59,767 bases of DNA from Phycisphaerales bacterium (GCA_013140575.1 JABFSN010000133.1:1-59767), one strand, 5' to 3'. Shown: positions 34,000 to 43,876, counted from the stretch's first letter. Notes: generated from the sequence alone by a model not told the origin. Translations and numbers: made by a program.

Positions 34000-36900
34000 G
34001 CGTGAATCTCCGCGGATTTTGGTGTTGAGGTCTCATCCGAAAGGGTTGAGCGGACAACACGGGCCAAAGCTGCAACCAAGAACCGACGATCGTTTCCCTT
34101 ACGGTGTGCATCGAGCACCGATCGGAGTTGATCCTCGATTGTGGTTACTGTACCAGCTTCATCAGGACCGATGTGGACGATAAGCCTAGACTCGGGGAAT
34201 GCGGTGCCAACAACGGAAAGGTGAATGGACTCGTCCGTCGACAGGTACGAGCCTTGCTGTCTCGCAAGTGCAAGCGCCTCCAACGATCGGAACGCCGATG
34301 CGACCTGTGCAAGCCGCACGCGGAGGCGCGCGCGGTCGTCGTCAATCCACTGAGAGGGGTGCTTATTCGACAAGAACGAAGCGATCGACTCAATCCATGA
34401 TCGGTCATCCGCTGATGCATCCGCGAGCCTAGCGCTGAACACGCGAAGCTCGGGGTTGAGGGCGAATGCGGTGACTTGGGCCGATCGATGTCTCAAGGAG
34501 GCTCGAATCCCGCGAGGATGAGGGGGATTCTCTAGGCCGTCGGCAAGCTCCTCTAATAGGGAATGGAGAAGAGCGTCATAGCCTTTCTGAAGCTCAGCAA
34601 GCGCGTTTTGCAGCGTACGGCGGAACCGCTGCACGTCGCCCGGCGTCGCTGGTTTCCGCGCAGCGAACGGCTCCATGCTGCACGCCTTTGGCAGTTCAGA
34701 GAAGAGAAGCTGATCTGGTTCTGTTGCGTCCAAAAGGGCGTGACGAACAGCTACGGCGGTAGGTGAAAAGGTTTTCGTGGTTCGGCAGAATTCGTTGAGT
34801 CGCCCAACAAACCGTAGGATTGGCTTCACCACGTCCAACAGGTCTCGTCGCCCAACTTTGCCGGCAACGGCGCTATGTCCGAGCATCTCAGCGAGTTGCT
34901 CGAAGACAACCGCCCGAACACCATCAACGTGCCAACGTCGAACGGCATAGTTAGACGGGGATTTGACAAGCTTTTCGAGTACAGGATCGGTGAGTTGGGG
35001 GAGAAAAGCACCTTTCTCGTATATGGCCACATCCGCTTCGCGAGCGAGTAAAGCCGTGCACACAATGATCGGGATCACACCTTCACGGACCCCATACGGA
35101 CGAGCACGGAGAAGGCTGAAGAGTTGATCCAAGGGCCTAGCTTCTGCCGCAGACTCGTCAAGGAAGCGTCGAACGGCTTTCATCATAGGGCGAGCCGAAG
35201 GTTCGAGTCCGGCTGGCCCGGTGGAGAACTGGTATCGATCTCCATGCCGTTGATGAAGGCCGAGCCGACTTAGCACGGAGAGATAAATACTCTTCTCTGG
35301 TGGATTTCCTTCGAGACCCAACCCGTCGACTTCACCGTTCCCAACCATCGCCTTCAAAAGGTTACCTTGTGCTGCCGCTGCCGACGATGAAAGCTCGCGA
35401 CGATTGATGATCTCATTTTGGATTGTTGGACAATCAGGAAACAGTTCATCACAGATTGCCGAAAGCCGTTCGTTCAATTCTCGGTGTGACCTTATTCGAA
35501 GGTCCGAACTACTCCTGATCCACCGAGTCGTACAGGTGCCTGGTTGGGCCGGCGTCAGTAGGTCAGAGAGCGATTGATCTAGTTTGCGACGTACTTCGTC
35601 CTTGCGAGCGGCTAGCTCCCGAAGGGCTGTCTGGTCATTGTGAAGCTCTCGTACTGAGCGTTCGACCCCATCGATAGCAGCTAGCTCGCGGGCCAAGGAA
35701 TCCACCTCGCGTGCAGCCGCGGGTACGCAGAGCACGATATTGGTGGAAACTGCCAAAACTCTCACGGTCTCATCCGACAGCTTCTTCGGGTCGCTAAGGT
35801 TATGCAAGAGGACTAGAAGATGACCGTCTGCCGTGCTTCGCGAGACTGCGTCGGTGGCCTCACCCGGTAGGGATGGCGAGACAGGGACGATATCAAAGTA
35901 CCGGAGTGTACCACGCTCAAAAGAATGGCGGCGTGCAACAAGGGGGCGAGGAGCGTAAATCCCGCGTAGGAGGTGGGTGACGGGTATATCACGTGCCTGG
36001 CCTGCACGAATTTCCGCAATCTTGGCCTCCACGTCAATGTCGCTGCCTTCCCAGAGGCCAAAGGACTTATCGAATTTGCGAAAGACGATCGCAGACTTTT
36101 GCTGCAGTGATTCCAGTGCCTTCTCAGCCTCGGCACGGCCAAAGTGAGGCATCACAGAAAGAACCACTGCATCGACCGTTGCGGGAATCCCATGCCATCG
36201 GCCGACGATGGTGAGCAGCGCAATCGTTCGCAGTACGTCGCACTCAGCAGAGGTCAACCCCGGGTGCTGCGCTTCGACGTTGAATGCGTCAGCCCATCGT
36301 CGGCCATCCCGGCTTGCGAGGAGCGCATCGCCAAAGACCCCGGTCAGATACTGATAAAGGTCCACAAGCCGATACAGACTTGGCCTCTTCTGACGCGAAA
36401 TAAAGTCCGGCAGACCAAAGGGCTCAGCCGATCTCAAAAAAGAAAAGGCGGAACGCTCGTTCTGTCCGAATCGTCGGAAAACTGGCCCAAGCAGCAGAAC
36501 AACGGTTGGGTGGAGGGGATAGCACTTGCCCAGAATGGTCCGATTCTGTTGTTGTCCATTCTTTGACGGAAGCACACGCAAACTCAGCACGTCTCGGCAC
36601 ACTTGTTGGTACGCCGTCTGCGTTGCAGGCGCGGAGTTGATAAGGGCTTCGCGGCCGCCCCCGACTGCTTCGGCGATCAGCCTGACCATATCGTCCGCTG
36701 ATTGCTCAAATACAATGTCCTCGAATCTACCTCGAATCTTTTCCCACTCGTGTTGCTGGGAAGGCACAAGCGTACTTGCGTAGCCCGAGAAGTCCTGGTG
36801 AAGCACGCCAACGATGGAAAGATCAGAATGAGGCCGGGACGCCATTTCCGCCATCTGTTGCAGGAGAAACACGTCCGATTGCTCAGGGTCTGCAGCCGCA

Positions 36901-37511
36901 AACTCCAGAAACTTTCCCATCTCGTCGAGGATAAGTAGGCAACCTTGGGCTCCCGGTGTCCCTTGAACGAGGTACTTGACGGCCTTGTCGATCAGAATCA
37001 GGAACTTAGTAGGGGTAGTGCCGGAGAGCGACTCAAGCTCGGTAGCAATCCGTGTTGCCCCCGCCATCCGAATCGTCCGCAAAGCGCTGGCAAAGCCTCG
37101 GGCAATTGCGCTTTGGAGGGGCTCCCGGCTGCCGGTGACGGGCACGGTAAGGAGTCCCTGGCCTGCTTTGAACTCTCCTTTGAGAGATTTGGCCAATTCG
37201 TCGTCGATTTGTGCGACCAATTGTCGCGCGCGGCGACCCGCGGGTGTACCGCCTGAGCTTAATAGGGCGGCCGCAAAGAGGCAGAACGAAGATTTGCCAG
37301 TTCCATAGGGACCAGTCAGAGTCCAAGCTCTTTGTTGTGAGTAGTCCCTTATTCCCTCCAGCAACCGGCGGAGAGTTCTCCGAGCACACGCTGTCAGTAT
37401 GAACGAATCAAGTGCTTCGTGGTCGTTCCTATCTCGTTCAACATTCAAAGCTCGGCGAAAACTCGTCGTATTCGACGCGACGTGGCCCTTGCTTCTAGTG
37501 ATGGCTGGCAT
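33996..37511 (-). CDS. sspC: SspC-like P-loop ATPase for DNA phosphorothioation
   Basis: 1171 aa from an ATG preceded by GGGAGGT, clearly the best start; the longer open frame would overlap sspB by 128 bases. Walker A GPYGTGKSSFCLFAAAL near residue 65 and LLILDEMGKFLEFAA (Walker B) near 180 define a large AAA-like ATPase. The rest is helical and includes LYRLVDLYQYLTGVFGDALLASRDGRRWADAFN and a C-terminal segment LNKHPSQWIDDD. In SspABCD systems SspC supplies ATP-driven help to the B nickase and D pyrophosphatase. The start overlaps the sspB stop by 17 bases and the stop overlaps sspD by four. Confidence 0.87.
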   Translation of the reverse strand: MPAITRSKGHVASNTTSFRRALNVERDRNDHEALDSFILTACARRTLRRLLEGIRDYSQQRAWTLTGPYGTGKSSFCLFAAALLSSGGTPAGRRARQLVAQIDDELAKSLKGEFKAGQGLLTVPVTGSREPLQSAIARGFASALRTIRMAGATRIATELESLSGTTPTKFLILIDKAVKYLVQGTPGAQGCLLILDEMGKFLEFAAADPEQSDVFLLQQMAEMASRPHSDLSIVGVLHQDFSGYASTLVPSQQHEWEKIRGRFEDIVFEQSADDMVRLIAEAVGGGREALINSAPATQTAYQQVCRDVLSLRVLPSKNGQQQNRTILGKCYPLHPTVVLLLGPVFRRFGQNERSAFSFLRSAEPFGLPDFISRQKRPSLYRLVDLYQYLTGVFGDALLASRDGRRWADAFNVEAQHPGLTSAECDVLRTIALLTIVGRWHGIPATVDAVVLSVMPHFGRAEAEKALESLQQKSAIVFRKFDKSFGLWEGSDIDVEAKIAEIRAGQARDIPVTHLLRGIYAPRPLVARRHSFERGTLRYFDIVPVSPSLPGEATDAVSRSTADGHLLVLLHNLSDPKKLSDETVRVLAVSTNIVLCVPAAAREVDSLARELAAIDGVERSVRELHNDQTALRELAARKDEVRRKLDQSLSDLLTPAQPGTCTTRWIRSSSDLRIRSHRELNERLSAICDELFPDCPTIQNEIINRRELSSSAAAAQGNLLKAMVGNGEVDGLGLEGNPPEKSIYLSVLSRLGLHQRHGDRYQFSTGPAGLEPSARPMMKAVRRFLDESAAEARPLDQLFSLLRARPYGVREGVIPIIVCTALLAREADVAIYEKGAFLPQLTDPVLEKLVKSPSNYAVRRWHVDGVRAVVFEQLAEMLGHSAVAGKVGRRDLLDVVKPILRFVGRLNEFCRTTKTFSPTAVAVRHALLDATEPDQLLFSELPKACSMEPFAARKPATPGDVQRFRRTLQNALAELQKGYDALLHSLLEELADGLENPPHPRGIRASLRHRSAQVTAFALNPELRVFSARLADASADDRSWIESIASFLSNKHPSQWIDDDRARLRVRLAQVASAFRSLEALALARQQGSYLSTDESIHLSVVGTAFPESRLIVHIGPDEAGTVTTIEDQLRSVLDAHRKGNDRRFLVAALARVVRSTLSDETSTPKSAEIHA

Positions 37512-38445
37512 TACGCACCTCCCGACGGGCAACGTAGTGCCGACGCAAACTGGGCAACGGATCCGTTCGTTTGGAGCGGAATACCTGTTTGAGTCCAGAG
37601 GTCTCGTCGAAGCGGAGGGCACCCTCGGAATCCGTTGCGATGCGATGGAGCCGGTCTATGACGGCGTTCTCCGTGAGTTTGAAGACCGTCCCGGGACTTC
37701 CCGCGCTAAAGGCAATCTGATCGAATCGGAGAGAATCCGATTTTGGCGCTACGGCGTCCCAGAATGACAACAAGGCGTAAAGGAACAGCGATGATGGCAA
37801 GGAATTGTGGGAAGCGCGCACAAAGGCGAAAGTGTCACGGTTCCCAGCGCGGCGAATGAGGCCAAGCTCCGTAAGCGGACAGTCCAGCAGTTCTTCTCTC
37901 GATAGTCGTTTGTCCGGGTCAGACGGGACGTAAGTGCGCAGTAGACAGTCGAGATCTCTTTCGATGGTGTCAACCGCGACGGGCTTCGACCCGACTCGGT
38001 TGGCTCGTGTATGAAGTTCACGGACGATGTCAGGCTTGTGAAACTCAGTTGCGCGAAGGTCATTGAACAGCCAATGCCACGTCCCGAGTCGCCGGTTACT
38101 GGCGAGTTGCCAATGGAGTAGCCAAACTGTGGCCGGATCCTCGATGAAGGGATCTTTGCCGCGATCTCCGAACAGGAATGCGCCAAGTTGTGTCGGACAG
38201 TGACGGGTCGTTCTTCCGGCCGATTCATCATCCGCAAGGACTGCGGTACTCAAAGCCCAGAATCGGATTGATCGCACCATGTTCTTGCCAACACCGAGTC
38301 GAACCATGGCATCGTCGCGAGCGAACAAGTCTCGATGCTTCGGTGCCTCGCATCCCCTGACGGCCTTGGTGAGCCAAGTGAAACGAAGCGGAAAGCTCTC
38401 ATGGCCCGAAAAAGTCTGCGCCTGGATGGTTGAGGCCGCGTTCAT
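37495..38445 (-). CDS. sspB: SspB-like DUF4007 nickase of DNA phosphorothioation
   Basis: 316 aa, first gene of the minus-strand operon. DUF4007 signature elements: FSGHESFPLRFTWLTKAVRG at the N-terminus, then ARDDAMVRLGVGKNMVRSIRFWALSTAVL, TQLGAFLFGDRGKDPFIEDPATVWLLHWQLAS and TWHWLFNDL. DUF4007 proteins of ssp loci are SspB, which nicks DNA at the motif to be modified so that sulfur can be inserted in one strand. The ATG has only a weak ribosome site. Immediately upstream and divergent lies the methyltransferase-helicase ORF, with about 300 bases between. No cysteine desulfurase (SspA) accompanies it, nor SspE. Confidence 0.9.
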   Translation of the reverse strand: MNAASTIQAQTFSGHESFPLRFTWLTKAVRGCEAPKHRDLFARDDAMVRLGVGKNMVRSIRFWALSTAVLADDESAGRTTRHCPTQLGAFLFGDRGKDPFIEDPATVWLLHWQLASNRRLGTWHWLFNDLRATEFHKPDIVRELHTRANRVGSKPVAVDTIERDLDCLLRTYVPSDPDKRLSREELLDCPLTELGLIRRAGNRDTFAFVRASHNSLPSSLFLYALLSFWDAVAPKSDSLRFDQIAFSAGSPGTVFKLTENAVIDRLHRIATDSEGALRFDETSGLKQVFRSKRTDPLPSLRRHYVARREVRNASHH

Positions 38446-38743
38446 CCAGGCAGCTTACTCGGAGCGAGGGTAAGCGCCTACCCGATTGCGCTCCGGGTTC
38501 CGTCAACCGGTCCGCACGACGTTTTCGGCAGGTTTTAGCCCCCAATTGCTGCGTCGGCACGTCCGTCGCTATGGCCGCGTCCAGCGGCCTAGGTAACGCC
38601 GAGCATTCTAGCCGGCGGCCGGCTGAATAGAACGTTACCCACCTCCCATCCGATCGTCACGGACATTTCGACCTAAAGGCACGAGGGCATCCAATCCCAC
38701 CATAACGCCCTTGAGGCTATTTTCCATTTTTCGGGCGAGTTTC
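38446..38743. other. divergent intergenic region between sspB and the methyltransferase-helicase
   Basis: About 300 bases that must hold the promoters of both large transcription units. I see no clear -35/-10 pair, terminator or repeat. The short open frames here are not convincing. Confidence 0.4.
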
Positions 38744-41700
38744 ATGAACAAATACGAGCAACTCCGATTCGACTGGTCCGGCGCGCCGCGAACGGGAACG
38801 GACGACGCATGTCCGGCGCAGACCCCGTTGTTGCCTGTCCCGGACGGGGCGTCGCGTAGTGCGGCGAGCTTGGTTTCACCCAACGGGGCAACGGTGAGCG
38901 ACCCGCTGGTGGTGTCGTCCGGCGGAATTGGGCAACCGCCCGCGGTCGTTCGTTTTGCGTTGCGGTTTTCGGGGTTGTTGGAGGCGGAGCCGGGAACGCG
39001 GTTCGACAATTCGGCGATCGAGGCGTTGGCTCGCGAGGTGTTCGGAGCGTCGGCGGGCTTTGGTCGCGATGCGTACGATGCGGCTGAGGCGGGGATGAAC
39101 ATCCACCTGCATCGGCGCGGACTCGATTACGACGACGCAATGAGTTCAATCGAAAGACTCCTTGCGATTCAGGAACGGATGCCGCGACAAACTCGCCGCG
39201 ATGATCGGCAGGTGGAGTTGCAACAGTTCAGCACACCGCCGGCGGAGGCGCTTCTTGTAGTGAAAGCTGCGGCAATAGGGGCGGGGATGCGCGTCCTCGA
39301 ACCCAGCGCGGGGACGGGGAACATCGCGGTACTCGCAAGGCACGCAGGGGCGGAGGTCGATACGAACGAGATCGACGAGCGGCGCCGGGAGTTGCTGGAG
39401 CTTCAGGGGTTCACGCCCACGGCGTTGGACGCGGAACGGCTCGACAACCTGCTGCCGGCGGAGAAGTTCTACGATGCCGTCGTGATGAACCCGCCGTTTT
39501 CGGCGACGGGTGGTCGCGTGCGGGGGCACAGCACGGAATTTGGAGCAAGGCACGTCGAACAAGCGTTGTTGCGCCTCAAACCGGGCGGGCGGCTCGTGGC
39601 AATCGTGGGGCGCGGAATGGCACTCGATCGGCCTGCGTTTCGGGGATGGTGGAAGGGCATCGAGTCGCGCTATCGTGTAAGGGCCAACGTCGGCCTCGAC
39701 GGCAAGGTGTACGGCAAGTTCGGCACGACGTTTGACAACCAGATCATCGTGATTGACCGAGACGGCGTCACGGCCAACGAGTCGGACATCATCACCGGCG
39801 GCGGGCTTTCGATTCAGGATGCGTATGAGTTACTCAAAAAGCTTTCGCAGGAGGACATCCGTGGGCGAATTCGCGAATTCGGTCAGAAATCAGGCGGCGG
39901 AGACGATGCGGATGGTGTATCACCGGACCGTCGATCGCGAAGCGGACCCGGTAATCGAATTGATCGCGTGCGTTCTGGAGGACGGAGCGGGGGGAATCAT
40001 ACCGATACCAAACACAACGGTGACGACGGAGCAGTGGTTCACCTGGAACAGGCTGGTGATGGAGCAACCTCGGGTGTTGACGCGGATGCTGACGCGGGAG
40101 TTGGAGCGCGAGCGAATCCCGCTGCCGGCGGAAACGGAAGCGCTACCCTCCTGGGCCGCGACGATGTTGCTCAGCACGCTGGATCGCTTGGGGATGGCGT
40201 AGGACAACTCGAAGCGGCGACGAGGCCACAGGCGATTCGCATCGAAGAGGGGACGGTCTTTGCCGATTATCGCGTGCAGAAGGCCATTGTACGCGGGACG
40301 CAATCGCATCCGGCGAACGTCGTGGAATCCACGGCAATGGCTTCGGTCGAACCGCCCGACGTTACATATCAACACCACCTGCCGGCCGACGTGATCGTTG
40401 AAGGGCGCATCTCGGATTTGCAACTCGAAGACGTGGTCTACGCGGGGCAGGCGACGGAAGTAATCCTGCCCAACGGATCCCGCAAAGGTCATTGGAACGG
40501 CGACGGCACGGGTATCGGCAAGGGCCGCGAAATTTACGCATTTATCTACGATCAGCTCCAACTGGGACGACTCAAGCACGTCCACATTTCGGCTTCGCAT
40601 CAACTGCACGCCGACGCCGAGCGCGACCGCGACGCCGTCTGCCTTCCGCTGCGAATCGTCCATCAGGCACAGTTCAAGCCAATCGCCGTGATTCCGGCTG
40701 AATCGGGCGTGCTGTTCACAACCTACACGATGCTGAGTAAGGATTTCGATCGCGACCATCCGCGATTCAAGCAGTTGACCGATTGGCTCGGCCCCGATTT
40801 CGATGGTGTGATCGCCTTCGACGAAGCCCATCTCATGAAGAACGCGGCCGTCACACCGCACGGGGGGAAGGCCACGGTGGACGAGGGAACGCTACGCGGC
40901 AACATGGGCATCGCCTTGCAGCGGATGTTTCCGATGGCACGGGTCCGCTATTTCAGCGCGACGGGTGCTACGGAAGCCCGACACATGGCCCCTTACGAAC
41001 GGCTTGGATTGTGGGGGGAAGGCGCTCCGTTTTCGGATTTCGCTGCATTCTTGATAGCTATGGAACGCGGCGGTGTGGCGGCGATGGAGATGCTCTGCCG
41101 CGATCTCAAGAGCGTGGGAACTTACCTGGCCCGCACCATCAGCTACGGCCCGACGCGGGCGGCCGATGGAGGCATGGTTCCGGAAAGCGCCGTCGAGTAC
41201 GAACCAGTTCTGCATCGGGTGAGCGGGGCTGAGCGACGCCAGTACGACGAAATCGCCGACTTGTGGGCAGAGCTTCTCGTTGCGTTCGAGTCTGGTGAGG
41301 CGAATGCGTGTCAGCGCCGAAACGGCGGGCGCTACGCACAATTCTACTCGGCGCAGCAACGATTTTTTCTGCAACTCATGATGGCCTACACCCTGCCGGA
41401 CGTGATTCCCGAAATCGAGAAGGACCTCGCCGTGGGCCGGTCCGTGGTCGTGAGTCTCTTCAACACCGGTGAAGCCCAAGCGGACCGCAAGGTGCGGGAC
41501 GCCCGCGCCCAAGGCATCGAGTTGTCCGAGTTCGACGCGACGCCGCGGGAAATGATCGTCCAACTCATCGAGAAGCAGTTTCCCATTTATCAATACCGCG
41601 AACAAACGGATCCGGTGACGGGGAACGTCATCTGCGTTCGCGTCGAGGACGAGTTCGGCAACCCGGAGATCAACCGCGAGAACCAACGCAAGCAACAGGA

Positions 41701-43348
41701 ACTTCTCGACAAGGTGGCGGACCTGGATTTCCCGCACAACCCGATGGACGCCCTGGTTTCACACTTCGGCGTTAGCAACGTGGCCGAGATCAGCGGGCGC
41801 ACGCACCGCTGGGAGAATAGGCGGTACGTGCGGCGGAAGCTCCACGGCGTCAATCGGCGGCAGTTGAACGAATACGAGACGCGGCTGTTTCAGAACGGGC
41901 GAAAACGCCTTGCGGTCCTGTCCGGCGCCGGGGCGACGGGCATCAGCGTCCATGCCGACATGACGGCGACGAATCAGCAACGCCGCGTTTTCTACGCTTT
42001 CCAACTCTCGTGGTCCGCTGATCAACAGATGCAAGCCTTTGGCCGCGTGCATCGCTCGAACCAGACTTCATCACCCATCATTCGCTTGGTGCTGCTGGAC
42101 CTTGCCGGTCAGAAACGGCTCGTGAACGCGATATCGAAACGGCTGGCTGCGCTGGGGGCGCTGACCAAGGGTGAGAGGCATTCGCTGTCGAGCGACTTGT
42201 TCAGGCCGGAGGACGTGACCGACGAATACGGAAAGGCCGCGCTCACGCGGTTCTATCGGCAAATCGAGCGTGGCGAGCACGCGGGGGTCGCAATGGGCAT
42301 GCGCGACCTGGAACGCATGGGGGTGTTGAACAAGGAAAAAACCGCCGTGCGAGACAAAGACGCCCGCAACGTCGAGCAGTTTTTGAACCGCATTATGGTG
42401 CTTCACGTCGAGAAACAGAACCGAATCTTCGAGTTGTTCTATGAGCGGTACGTGCAGGCAGTCGAAGCAGCCAAGGGGGCCGGGGCATTTGACTTCGGCG
42501 TGGAGGAAATTCGAGCCCGCAACCTGCGAAGCGTCGCGGAGCCGCAGACACTGTTCGTGGACCCAACATCCGGTGCACGGACGACGCTGCACGAGTTGGA
42601 GGGCGAGGTGGAGGTTGATCGCCACACATTCATGGAAGCGCTGGCGAGCTATGCCGGCGAGGGCTTCTATCGTAACCGCCGAAGCGGCCGCATTTTCGCC
42701 GTGTCGCCACATGTCGAGACCCGGCCGAACGAGGTATTGCTGGCCGGCGTGAAGGCGCCGAGACACGGGATGGAGCGACACGAACTCGGTCAGAAGTACG
42801 ACGAGGTCAGCCGCGAAACGGCGCGAAGTTGGTGGGAGGCCGAGTACGCAAACACCCCGGCCACGGAGTCGCGGCGGTTTCACATTCTCGGAGGCGCCAT
42901 CTTTCCCGTCTACGATAAGATCATGGGTTCGTCGGGCATCCAAAGCGTCAAAATCGCCCGCGCGATGCTGGTTGATGGCCGCGCCCTCGTCGGCCTCAAC
43001 CTGAGTCCGTCCGACGTTCCGAGCGTGAAGCAACGCCTCGGCATCGGAACGCCGCTCGCCGAATCGTCGCCGACCGAAATCCTCGACTTGGTCAACGGCG
43101 GCGCGGTCATCGAACTGGACAACGGCTGGCATCTGACCGCTGCCCGTATCGCGGGCGACGACGTGGTCGAGCTCGTCCTCAACGGCACCCCCGCCAACCG
43201 CGATGAACTTCATCGCTACGGATTGTCCGAGGAGATCATCAGCTACAAACGCCGATGGTTCGCCGTGCTGGACGAAGCCGACGCACCACTAAATCGGCTG
43301 CTGACGCATCGGAAAGCGATCCGCGAGGCCAAAGACGGAGACCTTTAA
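38744..43348 (+). CDS. DNA methyltransferase joined to Strawberry-notch-type (SBNO) helicase
   Basis: 1534 aa if read as one frame, starting at MNKYEQLRFDW. First domain (to about residue 375): class I methyltransferase with motif I LEPSAGTGNIAVLARH (near 185) and catalytic NPPF (near 248), as in N6-adenine enzymes. Residues about 375-490 are Gly/Asp/Arg-rich low-complexity (DADADAGVGARANPAAGGNGS) and look like an out-of-frame translation: a better gene occupies that DNA in another frame. From about 500 on: VESTAMASVEPP, LQLEDVVYAGQA, Walker A NGDGTGIGKGRE (near 585), DEXH-like VIAFDEAHLMKN (near 690), FSATGATE, and a C-terminal helicase lobe with LSGAGATGISVHAD and FGRVHRSNQ. Such MTase-helicase proteins occur on plasmids and ICEs. 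It may be two proteins, methyltransferase and helicase. Confidence 0.82.
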   Translation: MNKYEQLRFDWSGAPRTGTDDACPAQTPLLPVPDGASRSAASLVSPNGATVSDPLVVSSGGIGQPPAVVRFALRFSGLLEAEPGTRFDNSAIEALAREVFGASAGFGRDAYDAAEAGMNIHLHRRGLDYDDAMSSIERLLAIQERMPRQTRRDDRQVELQQFSTPPAEALLVVKAAAIGAGMRVLEPSAGTGNIAVLARHAGAEVDTNEIDERRRELLELQGFTPTALDAERLDNLLPAEKFYDAVVMNPPFSATGGRVRGHSTEFGARHVEQALLRLKPGGRLVAIVGRGMALDRPAFRGWWKGIESRYRVRANVGLDGKVYGKFGTTFDNQIIVIDRDGVTANESDIITGGGLSIQDAYELLKKLSQEDIRGRIREFGQKSGGGDDADGVSPDRRSRSGPGNRIDRVRSGGRSGGNHTDTKHNGDDGAVVHLEQAGDGATSGVDADADAGVGARANPAAGGNGSATLLGRDDVAQHAGSLGDGVGQLEAATRPQAIRIEEGTVFADYRVQKAIVRGTQSHPANVVESTAMASVEPPDVTYQHHLPADVIVEGRISDLQLEDVVYAGQATEVILPNGSRKGHWNGDGTGIGKGREIYAFIYDQLQLGRLKHVHISASHQLHADAERDRDAVCLPLRIVHQAQFKPIAVIPAESGVLFTTYTMLSKDFDRDHPRFKQLTDWLGPDFDGVIAFDEAHLMKNAAVTPHGGKATVDEGTLRGNMGIALQRMFPMARVRYFSATGATEARHMAPYERLGLWGEGAPFSDFAAFLIAMERGGVAAMEMLCRDLKSVGTYLARTISYGPTRAADGGMVPESAVEYEPVLHRVSGAERRQYDEIADLWAELLVAFESGEANACQRRNGGRYAQFYSAQQRFFLQLMMAYTLPDVIPEIEKDLAVGRSVVVSLFNTGEAQADRKVRDARAQGIELSEFDATPREMIVQLIEKQFPIYQYREQTDPVTGNVICVRVEDEFGNPEINRENQRKQQELLDKVADLDFPHNPMDALVSHFGVSNVAEISGRTHRWENRRYVRRKLHGVNRRQLNEYETRLFQNGRKRLAVLSGAGATGISVHADMTATNQQRRVFYAFQLSWSADQQMQAFGRVHRSNQTSSPIIRLVLLDLAGQKRLVNAISKRLAALGALTKGERHSLSSDLFRPEDVTDEYGKAALTRFYRQIERGEHAGVAMGMRDLERMGVLNKEKTAVRDKDARNVEQFLNRIMVLHVEKQNRIFELFYERYVQAVEAAKGAGAFDFGVEEIRARNLRSVAEPQTLFVDPTSGARTTLHELEGEVEVDRHTFMEALASYAGEGFYRNRRSGRIFAVSPHVETRPNEVLLAGVKAPRHGMERHELGQKYDEVSRETARSWWEAEYANTPATESRRFHILGGAIFPVYDKIMGSSGIQSVKIARAMLVDGRALVGLNLSPSDVPSVKQRLGIGTPLAESSPTEILDLVNGGAVIELDNGWHLTAARIAGDDVVELVLNGTPANRDELHRYGLSEEIISYKRRWFAVLDEADAPLNRLLTHRKAIREAKDGDL
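39861..40202 (+). CDS. nested gene inside the methyltransferase-helicase linker (shifted frame)
   Basis: 113 codons beginning at GTG, preceded at ideal distance by AGGAGG. Protein: VGEFANSVRNQAAETMRMVYHRTVDREADPV, then IELIACVLEDGAGGIIPIPNTTVTTEQWFTWNRLVMEQPRVLTRMLTRELERERIPLP and a helical C-terminus ending LDRLGMA. Composition is ordinary for a folded protein and third codon positions are GC-rich, whereas the overlapping long frame here is low-complexity. It is therefore probably the true coding frame of this segment. No domain recognised. It stops just before the helicase-specific sequence begins, so the layout resembles methyltransferase - small gene - helicase with the first and third frames accidentally joined. 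Confidence 0.65.
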   Translation: MGEFANSVRNQAAETMRMVYHRTVDREADPVIELIACVLEDGAGGIIPIPNTTVTTEQWFTWNRLVMEQPRVLTRMLTRELERERIPLPAETEALPSWAATMLLSTLDRLGMA

Positions 43349-43632
43349 GCCTGTACCCAGAATTTGCCTCTCACGGGTTCTTTCGAAGTTAAGAACCGAC
43401 ATCGCGAACGGCACAAGATCCCGTGGGTGTCGATGACGCGCAAGTATTTGCAACAAATGATCTTCTGTGCAAATTGAAGGCACGCAGGAAGCATCGCAGT
43501 TTTATTTGCCTATTCGCCCGCTGACGCCTATAATCGGATTAGTAGAGTCGCCGGGCGCGCGCGGTCGGGCGGTCCGATCGTATTATGCGTTACCCGATTC
43601 AACCGGTTGTTCGAAGCTAGGAGATTCATCCG
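43349..43632. other. gene-free stretch
   Basis: About 280 bases, less GC-rich than the preceding gene, with no open frame that has a ribosome site. I see no strong hairpin or promoter. It leads into a set of three small plus-strand ORFs. Confidence 0.4.
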
Positions 43633-43836
43633 ATGGGATCATTCAACATAGATCCAGCGGACCAAGGGGGAGAGTTTGAAATCACCCAGAGCGCGGGGGA
43701 CCTAATCGCAGGTTACCGGAATGGTGAAGATTACAGCCGGATTTCCGCGTACAGGGGCGAAGATGAAGGGCTTCACACGGGAAGCCGAAGCGAGACGCTT
43801 GGGCGACACGGTGAAGCTTTCGGCAACCAGGACTGA
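43633..43836 (+). CDS. small hydrophilic protein, unknown
   Basis: 67 aa with a good ribosome site (TAGGAGATTCATCCG). Acidic and Gly/Ser-rich: MGSFNIDPADQGGEFEITQSAGDL, then YRNGEDYSRISAYRGEDEG. No membrane segment, no Cys, probably mostly disordered. First of three small ORFs of similar character on this strand, which suggests a set of accessory element genes. Not recognised. The lower GC of this segment hints at a separate origin. Confidence 0.5.
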   Translation: MGSFNIDPADQGGEFEITQSAGDLIAGYRNGEDYSRISAYRGEDEGLHTGSRSETLGRHGEAFGNQD

Positions 43837-43876
43837 GTAAGCCTTTTCGTGGACTTTATGCGTACAGTGGTCATCC

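Noticed and set aside
37511-37622. N-terminal extension of sspC
   Set aside because: It would overlap sspB by 128 bases and lacks a ribosome site; the internal ATG with GGGAGGT is far better.
42071-43213. 380-codon minus-strand frame opposite the helicase part
   Set aside because: Antisense shadow of an SBNO helicase domain with clear motifs.
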